Of a DNA stretch of 64,000 nt, positions 46,308 through 55,899 are shown one piece after another (within the stretch, counting starts at the first letter, position 1; each line of letters begins with the position of its first letter). The notes beneath the pieces were generated by a model. That model ran no database searches, was not told where the DNA came from, and saw nothing but the letters and a program-made list of their open reading frames with translations. This stretch comes from Yamagishiella unicocca. Taxonomy: Eukaryota > Chlorophyta > Chlorophyceae > Chlamydomonadales > Volvocaceae. The translations under genes were made by a program, and so were the position numbers. The stretch is from the NCBI GenBank assembly GCA_003116995.1, contig BDSL01000088.1, positions 186,001 through 250,000 of the forward strand, given 5' to 3'.

Positions 46308-49300
46308 ATGGCAAAGCAGGGCCGGGAAGGAGGCGGGCCTGGCCGGGGCGGCGGCCGGGGCGCTGGCAGGGGAGGAGGCGGGTCCGGGCGCGGCGTCAAG
46401 CGCAGTCTGTCTCCGGCGGCGGCGACGGGAAGGGCAAGAGCCGCCGCGCCGTCGGGAGCGTTGCGGCAGGAGGTTGTGGCGGCGGCAGGAGGGACGAGGG
46501 GGTCTGGCGGGCGGGGTGGTGGCGGGGCTGGCGGTGTGGCGGCGGCGGAGGCCTCCCGGGCTCTCAAGCGGCAAAAGGTGCAGCAATTGGAGGAGGTAGG
46601 CTCCAGGAAGGGTGCCGGAACGGGCAGGCGGAAGCAGTTGGAGGCGGCTGTGGTCGAGCCCGTCGCGGGTGCAGACGCGCCGCGGCAGCCCAGGGAGCAG
46701 GTACGGCAGCAGCAGCAGCAGCAGCACCGGGCTGGTAAGGGGGCGGCAGGCGCTAAGGCGGCGGCTGCGGCCGCCAAGGGAGCGGCAGGGGCGGCAGCCG
46801 CCGCTGCCGCCAACGCGGCCGCCGCCGCCGCTGCCGCTGCGGCCGTGTTAGCCGGTACGGCTGCCGTAGACGCAGATGTGGCGGCGGCGGCGGCAGCCAG
46901 CGGCGCCGTCGCCGGCGGTGCCGCCAAGCCCGCCAGCGGCGCCGTCAACTCAAACTGGGAGGCCATGAAGCAGGCCGTGGCAGCCGCCAAGAAGCCGCCG
47001 CCGCCGGACCACGTGCTACAGATTCGCCGCCGCAAGGCGGCGACCGCCACGGCGGCCGCCGCCGCTGCCGCCGCCGCCGGCGGCGTGGCGGCAGTGACGG
47101 CCGGCGGCCGCCGGCCAGGTCTTGTGGGCAACGACCAGGGCCTCACCAAGGTCCTGGCTCTGGATTGTGAGATGGTGGGAGTGGGTTCTCGTGGCTCAGA
47201 GAGCGCCCTAGCTCGCGTGTGCCTTATCAACAGCTCCGGGGCGGTGCTGCTGGACACGTTCGTACAGCCCAACGAAAAGGTCACGGACTACAGGTAACGC
47301 ACCGATTGCGGAGACAGCGGTATGGGGTCGGGGTTGCGGTTGTGGGAGCACCGCAGGGTGCTTCGTAGGATGGCTCGATAGCGCTTGCGATGTAAAGAAA
47401 GTGGGCTCGTGCCGCTAAACCCAAAAAACGATCCCGACCCGACCCGACCTGATCCGCCCCGCCCCGACCTGGCCTGATCTGGCGGGACCCTGTTTACTGG
47501 CGTGGCACCACCCTCTTAACACAGGACGTGGGTGAGCGGAGTGCGGGCCTCGGACCTGGCGGGAGGGCGTCCGCACGATGATGTCGTGCAGCAGGTACGG
47601 CAGGGCCTCGCTGTCTGTTGCTCATTTCCTCTGGACGCCTGCCACCGTCGAAGCCCGCACTCGCCTCTGCCAGCCGCGGCACGCACCCACCCCATCAGCC
47701 TCGAGATCTTCGTCCTGCGCCGCGCCCAACCCCCCCTCCATCTTCAGTCCCAAACCCCTTCCGACCCACCACGCCCACCCCCCTTCAGACCCACCACGTC
47801 CCCAGACCACGCCCCCATCCCTCGCACGCGACGCTCACCGCACGCACCCACCACTCACACCCTCACGTGTCCGACCTCATCGGGCCCATCTGTGCGCTCA
47901 GGTGGGTGAGCTAGTCAAGGGCCGAGTGCTGGTGGGCCACGCCATCGGCCACGACCTGCGCGCGCTGCGCCTGGAGGAGCACCCGCGGTCGCTGCTGCGA
48001 GACACCGCAAAGTACCCGGGCCTTATGAAGGAGCTCACAGGCGGCAGGAAGGTGTCTGCGTCGCTCAAGGTACGGCGGGCCGCCCGCGGGCTCGACGCTA
48101 GAGGTCCCTCCGACACCCGCTGTGGTGTTTAGGCTCGTGTGTCGTGGTCAGCTCGGGCGAAGCCTCGTCTTGTACCCCTCCCCGTTCCCGTTCCCGTCCC
48201 CTTCCCTGACGAGCCCTCCCTTCCTCCCTCCCCCCGCTCTCCCTCCGTGCGGGCCCCCCTGCCTTCCATGGCTCCCCTGCAGGACCTGGCAGCCACCCAC
48301 CTGGGTCTGGCCATCCAGCAGGGAGAGCACTCGCCGGTGGATGACGCTCGAGCTGCGCTGTACCTCTACCAAAAGTTCCACCGGGTCGGTCCAGGGGGGG
48401 AGGACGAGGGTCGGTCCAGGAGGGGACGAGGGTCGGTCCAGGGAGGGGGGCGAGGGTCGGTCCAGGGAAGGGGCGGGGTTTCGAGAGGAAACCAGCAGGA
48501 AGGGGCCGAGGGGGAGGGGCGCAGGGGGGGGGGGAGGCCTCGTAGCCTTGCAGCCGGCCCCTAAAGGCAACTAGGATTAGGGGATTAGGGTTTAGGGTTT
48601 TGAGGGTTATTTAGGGTTTTATTTAGGGTTTTGAGGGTTATTAGGGTTTTAGGACCATGACAGCCACGGGGCCGGGGACTGGGGACTGGGAACTGCGGCG
48701 AAAGCCGGCGCGTACGCCATGGCTTATGGTGGCCTGTCCCAACTCGGCCGTGGCTTTCGGTGGCCTGTCCTAACTCGAGTCCTAACCCCATCCTACTGCT
48801 GCGGCTGTTACTTCCGGTGCGCCGCCGTGCAGGAGTGGGAGGCGGCGGTGCGGTCTGGCCAGCTGACGCCCGTCATTGGGGGCATGGGGCGGAAGGCCGG
48901 CGGCGGCAAGGAGGGCAAGGACAGGGGCCGGAGCGTCCGCGGCGGCAGGAGGGGCGCTGCGGGCGGCAAGGTGAGCCGCCTGGCTGGCTGGCTGGCTGGC
49001 AGCTGAGCCTGTCGTGACGTGTTGAGGTTAGCGCCATGTGGTGCCTCCTTTCCTCGCTAGGGCGACCACGCCTCGATGACGCTGCAGCCCTCATGACATG
49101 CGCGGTCCTTCCATGCACGTGGGCTTGTCTCCTCCTGACCTGCCTTGCCGCCTGCCCTCGTAACCGACAACCGCCTGCCCTCGTAACCGACAACCGCCTG
49201 TCCCGTGCGGCCGTCCGAACAGGACCGTGCGGTCATGGGAGTCGCAGCGGGCGGCGTTCGGAAGCACGAGCGGCGGTCCACTGGCAAGCTCAAAGGCAAG

Positions 49301-49360
49301 GGCGGGGCGGCCCTGGCGCCGATGTGGAGCCTGGAAAGCGATCCCTACGCCGACCTGTGA
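46308..49360 (+). CDS. REXO4: REXO4-type RNA exonuclease (DEDDh 3'-5' exonuclease), 533 aa
   Basis: Nucleolar-type 3'-5' exonuclease related to yeast Rex4, which takes part in pre-rRNA (ITS1) processing. Exons: 46308-47293, 47525-47594, 47902-48069, 48283-48384, 48833-48970, 49223-49360; all phases join. The first 260 or so residues are basic, Gly- and Ala-rich and disordered. Catalytic motifs: Exo [12 protein letters not shown] (about 282-292), Exo [18 protein letters not shown] (third exon), Exo III with [15 protein letters not shown] (His and Asp of DEDDh; fourth exon). The [10 protein letters not shown] and [10 protein letters not shown] blocks are also typical. The C-terminus is a Lys/Arg-rich tail. 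The ATG at 46308 is the first in frame, only 243 bases after the preceding gene's stop. The poly-Ala expansion near 46740-46900 is unusual in length. Confidence 0.9.
48385..48480. repeat. Minisatellite of 22-25 bp carrying the intron-4 splice donor of REXO4
   Basis: GGGTCGGTCCAGG recurs with GTCGGTCC at 48385 (the real donor), 48410, 48432 and 48456. The exon-intron boundary is part of the repeated unit. Confidence 0.85.
48573..48652. repeat. Interstitial telomere-like TTTAGGG/TTTTAGGG cluster
   Basis: Several imperfect GGGTTTAGGGTTTTGAGGG and ATTTAGGGTTTT units inside REXO4 intron 4. Both the 7-bp plant-type and the 8-bp Chlamydomonas-type unit occur. Confidence 0.7.
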
Positions 49361-50542
49361 ATCCCTCGCGCCTCATGGTCGAGTACGTTGTGGCTTCCGA
49401 TTACCAACGCCGCGCAACGTCTATTTACAAAAGCGCGGACTCCGAAGTTGCTATAGATGAAGACGGCTATTACGGAAGGGCTTTTACGGGATTTGCCCGG
49501 TTTCAGAACACGACCCTGGCGACTCTCGTGACCCCCTCGCCTCGCCCCTATCGTGTTGTCGCTTATGGGATAATGGCGTGCTGCGTTCGTCGGCTGGAGT
49601 GTCAACTGAAATTTCCCGTGTCACTGTTGGTCTCTCGCATGGCGCATGCTTGCTGTGCGGGGCGGGTGGATGGACTGCGGTGCAGGGGGTGTTTCCGGAC
49701 GGTTTGGACCGCTCGGTGTATGCAGGAAATGAAGGATGTCTAGTTGTCTACAGGATGCGAAGATGAAACCTTGTGCTCCAAATGTGGACTTGAAAATCTC
49801 AGATCGGGTCGACGCTGGATTAAGACAGATGGGTCGATAACAACTGTGTCACGAATGTTCGGCGCTGGTCGGTTGGAGGAATGAGAAAAGGGGGGCCCAG
49901 TAGCGGTACCCGGCTGGTGTGTCGCAGGCCTACGGTGCTTCGCTGCTGCACACATCATTGAGGTGGTGGTGGTGTGCCTCCGGTAGTGATATCGGCTCGG
50001 CTGTTTGTTCGGCTGTGCGGTTTCGATAAATATGTACCCATGCACCCGGTTCCATCGAAATATGTTCCAAATATCCAAAAGCTACTTCCAGAGGCTCTCT
50101 TTCGAACTGGTGCGACGAGAACTGGTGCGACGAGAGGAGAGGCACGACACCGCACCCAGCACTGCGATCCAGATCCAGCGCCGCGACCCACATCACGGCG
50201 GGCAGCAAAAGATTTAGACCTTCCAGGCATGGCCTCCCCACAACGGTCCTAAACCAATCAACGAACACCTGTACGGGAGCCGCTGCTTCCACCAAGCTAC
50301 ATAGATCAAACAGAAGGAGGAAGGAGTTGGCCGCCGAGGCGGGTAATCGTACCACCAACGCAGCCACCCAACACATCAAGCACGCGCACCCAAACCACGT
50401 CCACGTGCCACACACCGTCAGCGTGGCATCATCACAGCACCGCCTAGATGCAATCCTACATGGTCCACAAATCACAACGCACTAGACCGCGCCGCCAACT
50501 CGTCGACTGGCCTGACAGAATGTCCTGCTGCTGCCTCATCCG
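49361..50542. other. Intergenic between REXO4 and the ankyrin array
   Basis: Contains the REXO4 3' region. No gene was recognised. A CTT/TTC microsatellite begins at its right end and runs into the truncated ankyrin copy (50547-50600). Confidence 0.5.
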
Positions 50543-51016
50543 CTACTTCTTCTTCATCTTCTTCTTCTTCTTCTTCTCCTTCTTCTTCTCCTTTCTCCCC
50601 TGCTCCTGCTGCTTCTCCACATGCAGCTTATGTTGTGCCTCAAGCCATGCGAACTCGTCAGGGTGATACCGTCGCCTCCGATCAGCTTCCTTCAGGGCCG
50701 TCGCCCAGTCCACCGGACAGCCATTCGCGACCAGCCACTGCAGCACTGGCAGACCGCTGCCCCGGGGACAGAAACCGTCGTCGTCCTCGATGTCATCCTC
50801 ATACAACAGTTCACCATCATCATCGGAGTACTCCACAGGGGCGAACCTTGGCTCGACCACAGCCTCCGTGAAGACCTGGCCAGCGGGGCCCCAAGGGCAT
50901 CCCAGCCGCTTCAAACAAGACAGCGTGGCCAAATCTCCGTTGTAGGCGGCCCGGAGGTACGGCACACCGTCGTCCTGGAGTTGGTGGCCACATGGGCAGG
51001 GCAGGGATGACGTCAC
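50543..51016 (-). pseudogene. Truncated ankyrin/F-box family copy (N-terminal 157 residues)
   Basis: Matches only the first 140 or so residues of the full copies (LPCPCGHQLQDDG, YNGDLATLSCLKRLGCPWG, VLQWLVANGCPVDW, FAWLEAQHKLHVEKQQ). At that point the family sequence stops and a (GAA)n-encoded Lys-rich tail runs to a TAG, so the F-box and later repeats are lost. The expected start codon reads ACG, preceded by GTG, as in the copy at 53498-55537. Probably non-functional. Confidence 0.75.
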
Positions 51017-51374
51017 ACAGAGCCTTTGGAGCCACCAGGGCAGGGGGCACTAACATTGGAAAGCAAGGCATGAGCAGAAGCGTCCTGTGGACCTTCACAT
51101 GGGCAACATTTCAACATGAACCACTGCAATTGTTGCACATGCGTTTAGGCCAGTGCACCGAGTCGGACCGAGTCGGACCACATTCATCAACTGTTGTAGC
51201 AGAGGTGCTGGCCGCAGTAAGGCCCTTCGTCAATCACAACACTACAAGCTTGCACAAGGCGTATATCCCTCAAACATAGATAGCAACGCGACCCAACGAA
51301 ATCATGCCCCAGATGCATGTGTGCGGGGAAGGGAACATAGCTAATCGATTGAGGCCGACGCCAACCATTCGCGA
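51017..51374. repeat. Duplicated spacer, left copy
   Basis: Nearly identical to 55538-55899 (shared GGAGCCACCAGGGCAGGGGG, GAGCAGAAGCGTCCTGTGG, CACTACAAGCTTGCACAAGG). Together with its flanking genes it marks a duplicated two-gene block. Confidence 0.85.
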
Positions 51375-53231
51375 CTAAACGAACAGCTGTTTACACAAAC
51401 CATGCAAGCAAGCAAACCGCGGTGTGTTCAACCCTGCACCTACCCCCAGAGGGCAACCTTGTGACGCAAGCCACTCCAGCTGCTCCTCGCTTCCAGCTTG
51501 TGCGGCGGACGAAAATACACTGGCGTTCCAGGGGCAGCCCCGCTCGTGCAGCCAGGCCGCTTTGTCCACAGCACCCGCCGACGCCGCTGCTGCGAACACA
51601 CTGGCATCCCAGGGGCAGCCCCGCTCGTGCAGCCAGCTCATGACCTCCAAGCGACCTGTCGCTCCGGCAGCGCTGCGAAACAGATCCACCGTCAGCTCGG
51701 CGGGGCCCAGCGTCTCCAGCAGCCAGGCCACCACGTGCAGGTGGCCTCTTGACGCTGCCTCTCCCATTGTGTGGGTGTCAACCAGACAACCATGCGCGCG
51801 CAGCAACTGCAACGCAGCCAGGTGACCGCCCCTAGCAGCGCAGGAAGTCGCAATCCTAGCACAGGCCGAATCCAGCCGGACGGGCTTGTCCAGCACGTAC
51901 TGCAGTACCACCATGTTGCCACAAGCAGCAGCAGCAATGGCAGCCCCCTGGCCAGGCGGATAGCCCCGAGCTTCCATCCACTGCAGCCGCTCAAGCTCAT
52001 CCGCGCATGAGCTACACGCGTCCGTGGTGGGTTCGTAGCCCTGCTCCTCCAGCCACTCCACTTTGGCTTGCCAATCCACAGTGGGGCTGCCGGCCGCAGA
52101 ATCCAGGACCCCAAGCTCGAGCAAGCCATAGACCCTTGTGCCGAAGGTGCGGAACAGCTGTTGCAACGTGGCCAGGTCACATCCATGGGCTGCACTGAGT
52201 AGAAGGGTCTCCAGGTCCGTCTCGTTAGGGTACCGCCGCAGCAGGCACTCCATCAGACCCACATGTCCGCCGTGCGCGGCACTAGCAGGTGCGCCTTCGT
52301 CCCAGATGCAGCCGTTATCCAGGAGCCACTCACACACCGCCTGATGACCGCCGCTGGCCGCAGCACACAACGAGCTGCCCTTCACTGGGCAGCCCCGGTC
52401 GCGCAGCCAGCGGCACATATCCAAGTGGCCAGCGGACGCAGCAGCACTGACGATGTCCTCCTTCAGGGGAAAGTAGCTCTCCAAGGCAACCAATACTGCC
52501 AGATTGGCGATACTGCCACTGCCCGCAGCCAGGCACAACAGCTCCCGCCGCTTGGCATGCGTCAGCTGCCGTAGGGTGCCCGATGATCCCCAACGCCACG
52601 CAAATGCATGGTGCGGCACCGGCTGGGAAAGCCGGACTGCCGTGTGCTGCATCTCGCCAAGGCGAGCAGCTGCCGCCTTGTTGACCAGGCGGAGGTTGCA
52701 TGCCACGTCGTTGGGGGGCAGGAACGTGGCGATGCGCTGGACGAGGTCGGGCTGCCAGACGTGCGAAAGGTCGGTCAGGGTCGGAGAGGAGGACTGCACG
52801 GGACTCGGCTCATGCTGTCGTGGCTGCATTTCTAACTCCTCCCGCTGCTGCTTCTCCACATGCAGCTTAAGTTGCGCCTCAATCCAGGTGAACTCGTCAG
52901 GGTGATAACGTCGCCTCCGACCAGCTTCCTTCAGGGCCGCCGCCCAGTCCACCGGACAGCCGTTCTCGACCAGCCACTGCAGCACTGGCAGGCGGCAGCC
53001 CCGGGGGCAAACTCCATAGTTGTCCTCGTCGTTCCGCAATTCACCATCATCATCGGGGTACTCCCTGGGCTCGACCACAGCCTCCGTGAAGACCTGGCCA
53101 GCGGGGCCCCAAGGGCATCCCAGCCGCTTCAAACAAGACAGCGTGGCCAAGTCACCGTTGTAGGCGGCCCGGAGGTACGGCACACCGTCGTCCTGGAGTT
53201 TGTGTCCACATGGGCAGGGCAGGGACGACAT
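51375..53231 (-). CDS. F-box/ankyrin-repeat protein, copy 1 (618 aa), intronless
   Basis: Single open frame from ATG at 53231 to TAG at 51375. The N-terminal block (1-145) is ankyrin-like (YLRAAYNGDLATLSCLKRLG, PVLQWLVENGCPVDW) and ends in a charged EAQLKLHVEKQQ helix. An F-box-like segment follows at about 165-200 (WQPDLVQRIATFLPPNDVAC, then NLRLVNKAAAARL), then some ten degenerate ankyrin repeats of the GHLDMCRWLRDRGCPV type, ending in two 27-residue LHERGCPW units. F-box plus ankyrin proteins usually serve as substrate adaptors of SCF ubiquitin ligases; that role is inferred. Intronless in an otherwise intron-rich region. It shares an identical 937-bp tract with copy 3. Confidence 0.8.
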   Translation of the reverse strand: MSSLPCPCGHKLQDDGVPYLRAAYNGDLATLSCLKRLGCPWGPAGQVFTEAVVEPREYPDDDGELRNDEDNYGVCPRGCRLPVLQWLVENGCPVDWAAALKEAGRRRRYHPDEFTWIEAQLKLHVEKQQREELEMQPRQHEPSPVQSSSPTLTDLSHVWQPDLVQRIATFLPPNDVACNLRLVNKAAAARLGEMQHTAVRLSQPVPHHAFAWRWGSSGTLRQLTHAKRRELLCLAAGSGSIANLAVLVALESYFPLKEDIVSAAASAGHLDMCRWLRDRGCPVKGSSLCAAASGGHQAVCEWLLDNGCIWDEGAPASAAHGGHVGLMECLLRRYPNETDLETLLLSAAHGCDLATLQQLFRTFGTRVYGLLELGVLDSAAGSPTVDWQAKVEWLEEQGYEPTTDACSSCADELERLQWMEARGYPPGQGAAIAAAACGNMVVLQYVLDKPVRLDSACARIATSCAARGGHLAALQLLRAHGCLVDTHTMGEAASRGHLHVVAWLLETLGPAELTVDLFRSAAGATGRLEVMSWLHERGCPWDASVFAAAASAGAVDKAAWLHERGCPWNASVFSSAAQAGSEEQLEWLASQGCPLGVGAGLNTPRFACLHGLCKQLFV

Positions 53232-53497
53232 CACGCAGGTTCATTAAAGCCACCAGGGCAGAGAATAGGGCACACATTTATGAGCAGAAATAGCACTGCG
53301 GATCGTTATGTGGGCGCCGTTCCGACATGAAGCACAACACCCATTTGCCAACTGTGATGGGGCCAGTGCAGCATGTTGGACCGACATGGGACCATCCTAC
53401 CGTGCTAGACCATTTGTGTTCAGGTGCCGGCCGCCGTACATTTTCCTAAATCGACCAGTTTGGAGTCGTGCTTGCATACGACGTCAACCCGACCCAT
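53232..53497. other. Spacer between ankyrin copies 1 and 2
   Basis: Upstream region of copy 1 and 3' region of copy 2 on the minus strand. Unlike the 51017 and 55538 spacers, it is not obviously one of the duplicated spacers. Confidence 0.5.
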
Positions 53498-55537
53498 TCA
53501 CACGACGACATGGCCCAACAGGACGTGCATCAGATAAGAGGCATGCGGACGAAAACAACCAACACGTGCTGTCGTCACCGACAGTTTGCGGCAACACCAG
53601 GAAAAGAACGCAAACCGCGGTGTTTTCAACCCTGCACCTACCCCCAGAGGGCAACCTTGTGACGCAAGCCACTCCAGCTGCTCCTCGCTTCCAGCGTTTG
53701 CGGCTGACAAAAATACACTGGCGTCCCAGGGGCAGCCCCGCTCGTGCAGCCAGGCCATTTTGTCCATAGCACCCGCTGACGCCGCTGCTGCGAACACACT
53801 GGCATCCCAGGGACAGCCCCGCTCGTGCAGCCAGGCCATTTTGTCCACAGCACCCGATGACGCCGCTGCTGCGAACACACTGGCATCCCAGGGACAGCCC
53901 CGCTCGTGCAGCCAGCTCATGATCTCCAAGCGTCCTGCCGCTCCAGCAGCCTTACGAAACAGACCCGCCGTCAGCTCGGCGGCGGGGCCCAGCGTCTCCA
54001 TCAGCCAGGCCACCACGTGCAGATGGCCTCTTGATGCTGCCTCTCCGATTGTGTGGTTGTCAACGAGATACCCATGCGCATGCAGCAGCTGCAACGCAGC
54101 CAGGTGACCGCCCCTAGCGGCATCAGAAACCGCAATCATAGCAGATGCCGAATCCAGCAGGACGGGCTTGTCCAGCACGTACTGCAGTGTCACCATGTCG
54201 CCACGAGCAGCAGCACCAACAACAGTCCCCCGGCCAAGCGGATAGCCCCGAGCTTCCATCCACTGCAGCCGCTCCAGTTTATCCAACCGTGAGCTACACC
54301 AGTCCGTGGTGGGTTGGTAGCCCTGCTCCTCCAGCCACTCCACTTTGGCTTGCCAATCCGCAGTGGGGCTGCCGGCCGCGGAACCCATGACCCAAAGCTC
54401 GCGTATGTCGTTGACCCCGGCGGTGAAGGTGCGGAACAGCTGTTGCAACGTGGCCAGGTCACATCCATGGACCGCACTAAGCCGAAGGTCCCCCACATCC
54501 GTCTCGTTAGGATACCGCCGCAGCAGGTACTCCATCAGACCCACATGTCCGTCATGCGCGGCACTAGCAGGTGCACCCTTGTTCCAGATGCAGCCGTTAT
54601 CGAGGAGCCACTCGCACACCGCCTGTTGACCGCCGCTGGCCGCAGCACACAACGAGCTGCCCTTCAATGGGCAGCCCCGGTCATGCAGCCAGCGGCACAT
54701 GTCCAGGTGGCCAGCGGACGCAGCAGCACTGACGATGTCCTCCTTCAGGGGAAAGTAGCTCTCCAAGGCAACCAATACTGCCAGATTGGGGATACTGCCA
54801 CTGCCCGCAGTCAGGCACAACAGCTCCCGCCGCTTGGTATGCGTCAGCTGCCGTACGGTGCCCGAGGATCCCCAACGCCACGCAAATGCATGGTGTGGCA
54901 CCGGCTGGGAAAGCCGGACTGCGGTGTGCTGCATCTCGCCAAGGCGAGCAGCCGCCGCCTTGTTGACCAGGCGGAGGTTGCATGCCACGTCGTTGGGGGG
55001 CAGGAACGCGGCGATGCGCTGGACGAGGTCGGGCTGCCAGACGTGCGAAAGGTCGGTCAGGGTCGGAGAGGAGGACTGCACGGGACTCGGCTCATGCTGT
55101 CGTGGCTGTATTTCTAACTCCTCCCGCTGCTGCTTCTCCACATGCAGCTTATGTTGCGCCTCAATCCATGCGAACTCGTCAGGGTCATATCGTCGCCTCC
55201 GAACAGCTTCCTTCAGGGCCGCCGCCCAATCCACCGGACAGCCGTTCTCGACCAACCACTGCAGCACTGACAGGCCGCTGCCGCGGGGACAGAAACCGTC
55301 GTCGTCCTCGTTGTCACCCTCATACACCAATTCACCATCATCATCGGAGTACTCCACGCGGGTAAATCTTGGCTGGACCACAGCCTCCGTGAAGACCTGG
55401 CCAGCGGGGCCCCAAGGGCATCCCAGCCGCTTCAAACAAGACAGCGTGGTCAAGTCACCGTTGTAGGCGGCCCGGAGGTACGGCACACCGTCGTCCTGGA
55501 GTTGGTGGCCACATGGGCAGGGCAGGGATGACGTCAC
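53498..55537 (-). CDS. F-box/ankyrin-repeat protein, copy 2 (about 679 aa), start codon altered
   Basis: Same architecture as copy 1, with three 27-residue LHERGCPWDASVF units at the C-terminal end (81-bp period, 53705-53930) and a different tail (SWCCRKLSV..). The ATG that starts copies 1 and 3 is ACG here (GTG ACG TCA TCC). No in-frame ATG was found until well after the N-terminal ankyrin block. The body is otherwise open, so it may use a non-AUG or spliced start, or be an early pseudogene. The central region is clearly more divergent from copies 1 and 3 than they are from each other. Confidence 0.65.
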   Translation of the reverse strand: MTSSLPCPCGHQLQDDGVPYLRAAYNGDLTTLSCLKRLGCPWGPAGQVFTEAVVQPRFTRVEYSDDDGELVYEGDNEDDDGFCPRGSGLSVLQWLVENGCPVDWAAALKEAVRRRRYDPDEFAWIEAQHKLHVEKQQREELEIQPRQHEPSPVQSSSPTLTDLSHVWQPDLVQRIAAFLPPNDVACNLRLVNKAAAARLGEMQHTAVRLSQPVPHHAFAWRWGSSGTVRQLTHTKRRELLCLTAGSGSIPNLAVLVALESYFPLKEDIVSAAASAGHLDMCRWLHDRGCPLKGSSLCAAASGGQQAVCEWLLDNGCIWNKGAPASAAHDGHVGLMEYLLRRYPNETDVGDLRLSAVHGCDLATLQQLFRTFTAGVNDIRELWVMGSAAGSPTADWQAKVEWLEEQGYQPTTDWCSSRLDKLERLQWMEARGYPLGRGTVVGAAARGDMVTLQYVLDKPVLLDSASAMIAVSDAARGGHLAALQLLHAHGYLVDNHTIGEAASRGHLHVVAWLMETLGPAAELTAGLFRKAAGAAGRLEIMSWLHERGCPWDASVFAAAASSGAVDKMAWLHERGCPWDASVFAAAASAGAMDKMAWLHERGCPWDASVFLSAANAGSEEQLEWLASQGCPLGVGAGLKTPRFAFFSWCCRKLSVTTARVGCFRPHASYLMHVLLGHVVV

Positions 55538-55899
55538 GCAGAGCCTTTGGAGCCACCAGGGCAGGGGGCACTAACATTGGAAAGCAAGGCATGAGCAGAA
55601 GCGTCCTGTGGACCTTCACATGGGCAACATTTCAACATGAACCACTGCAATTGTTGCACATGTGCTTCGGCCAGTGCACCAAGTCGGACCGAGTCGGACC
55701 ATCACGTTCATCAATTGTTGTAGCGGAGGTGCTGGCCGCAGTAAGGCCCTTCGTCAATCATAACACTACAAGCTTGCACAAGGCGTATATCCCTCAAACA
55801 TAGATAGCAACACGACCCGACGAAATCATGCCCCAGATGCATTTGTGCGGGGGAAGGAGCATAGCTAATTGATGGAGGCCGACGCCAACCATTCGCGAC
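55538..55899. repeat. Duplicated spacer, right copy
   Basis: Counterpart of 51017-51374, lying between copies 2 and 3 in the same relative position. Confidence 0.85.
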
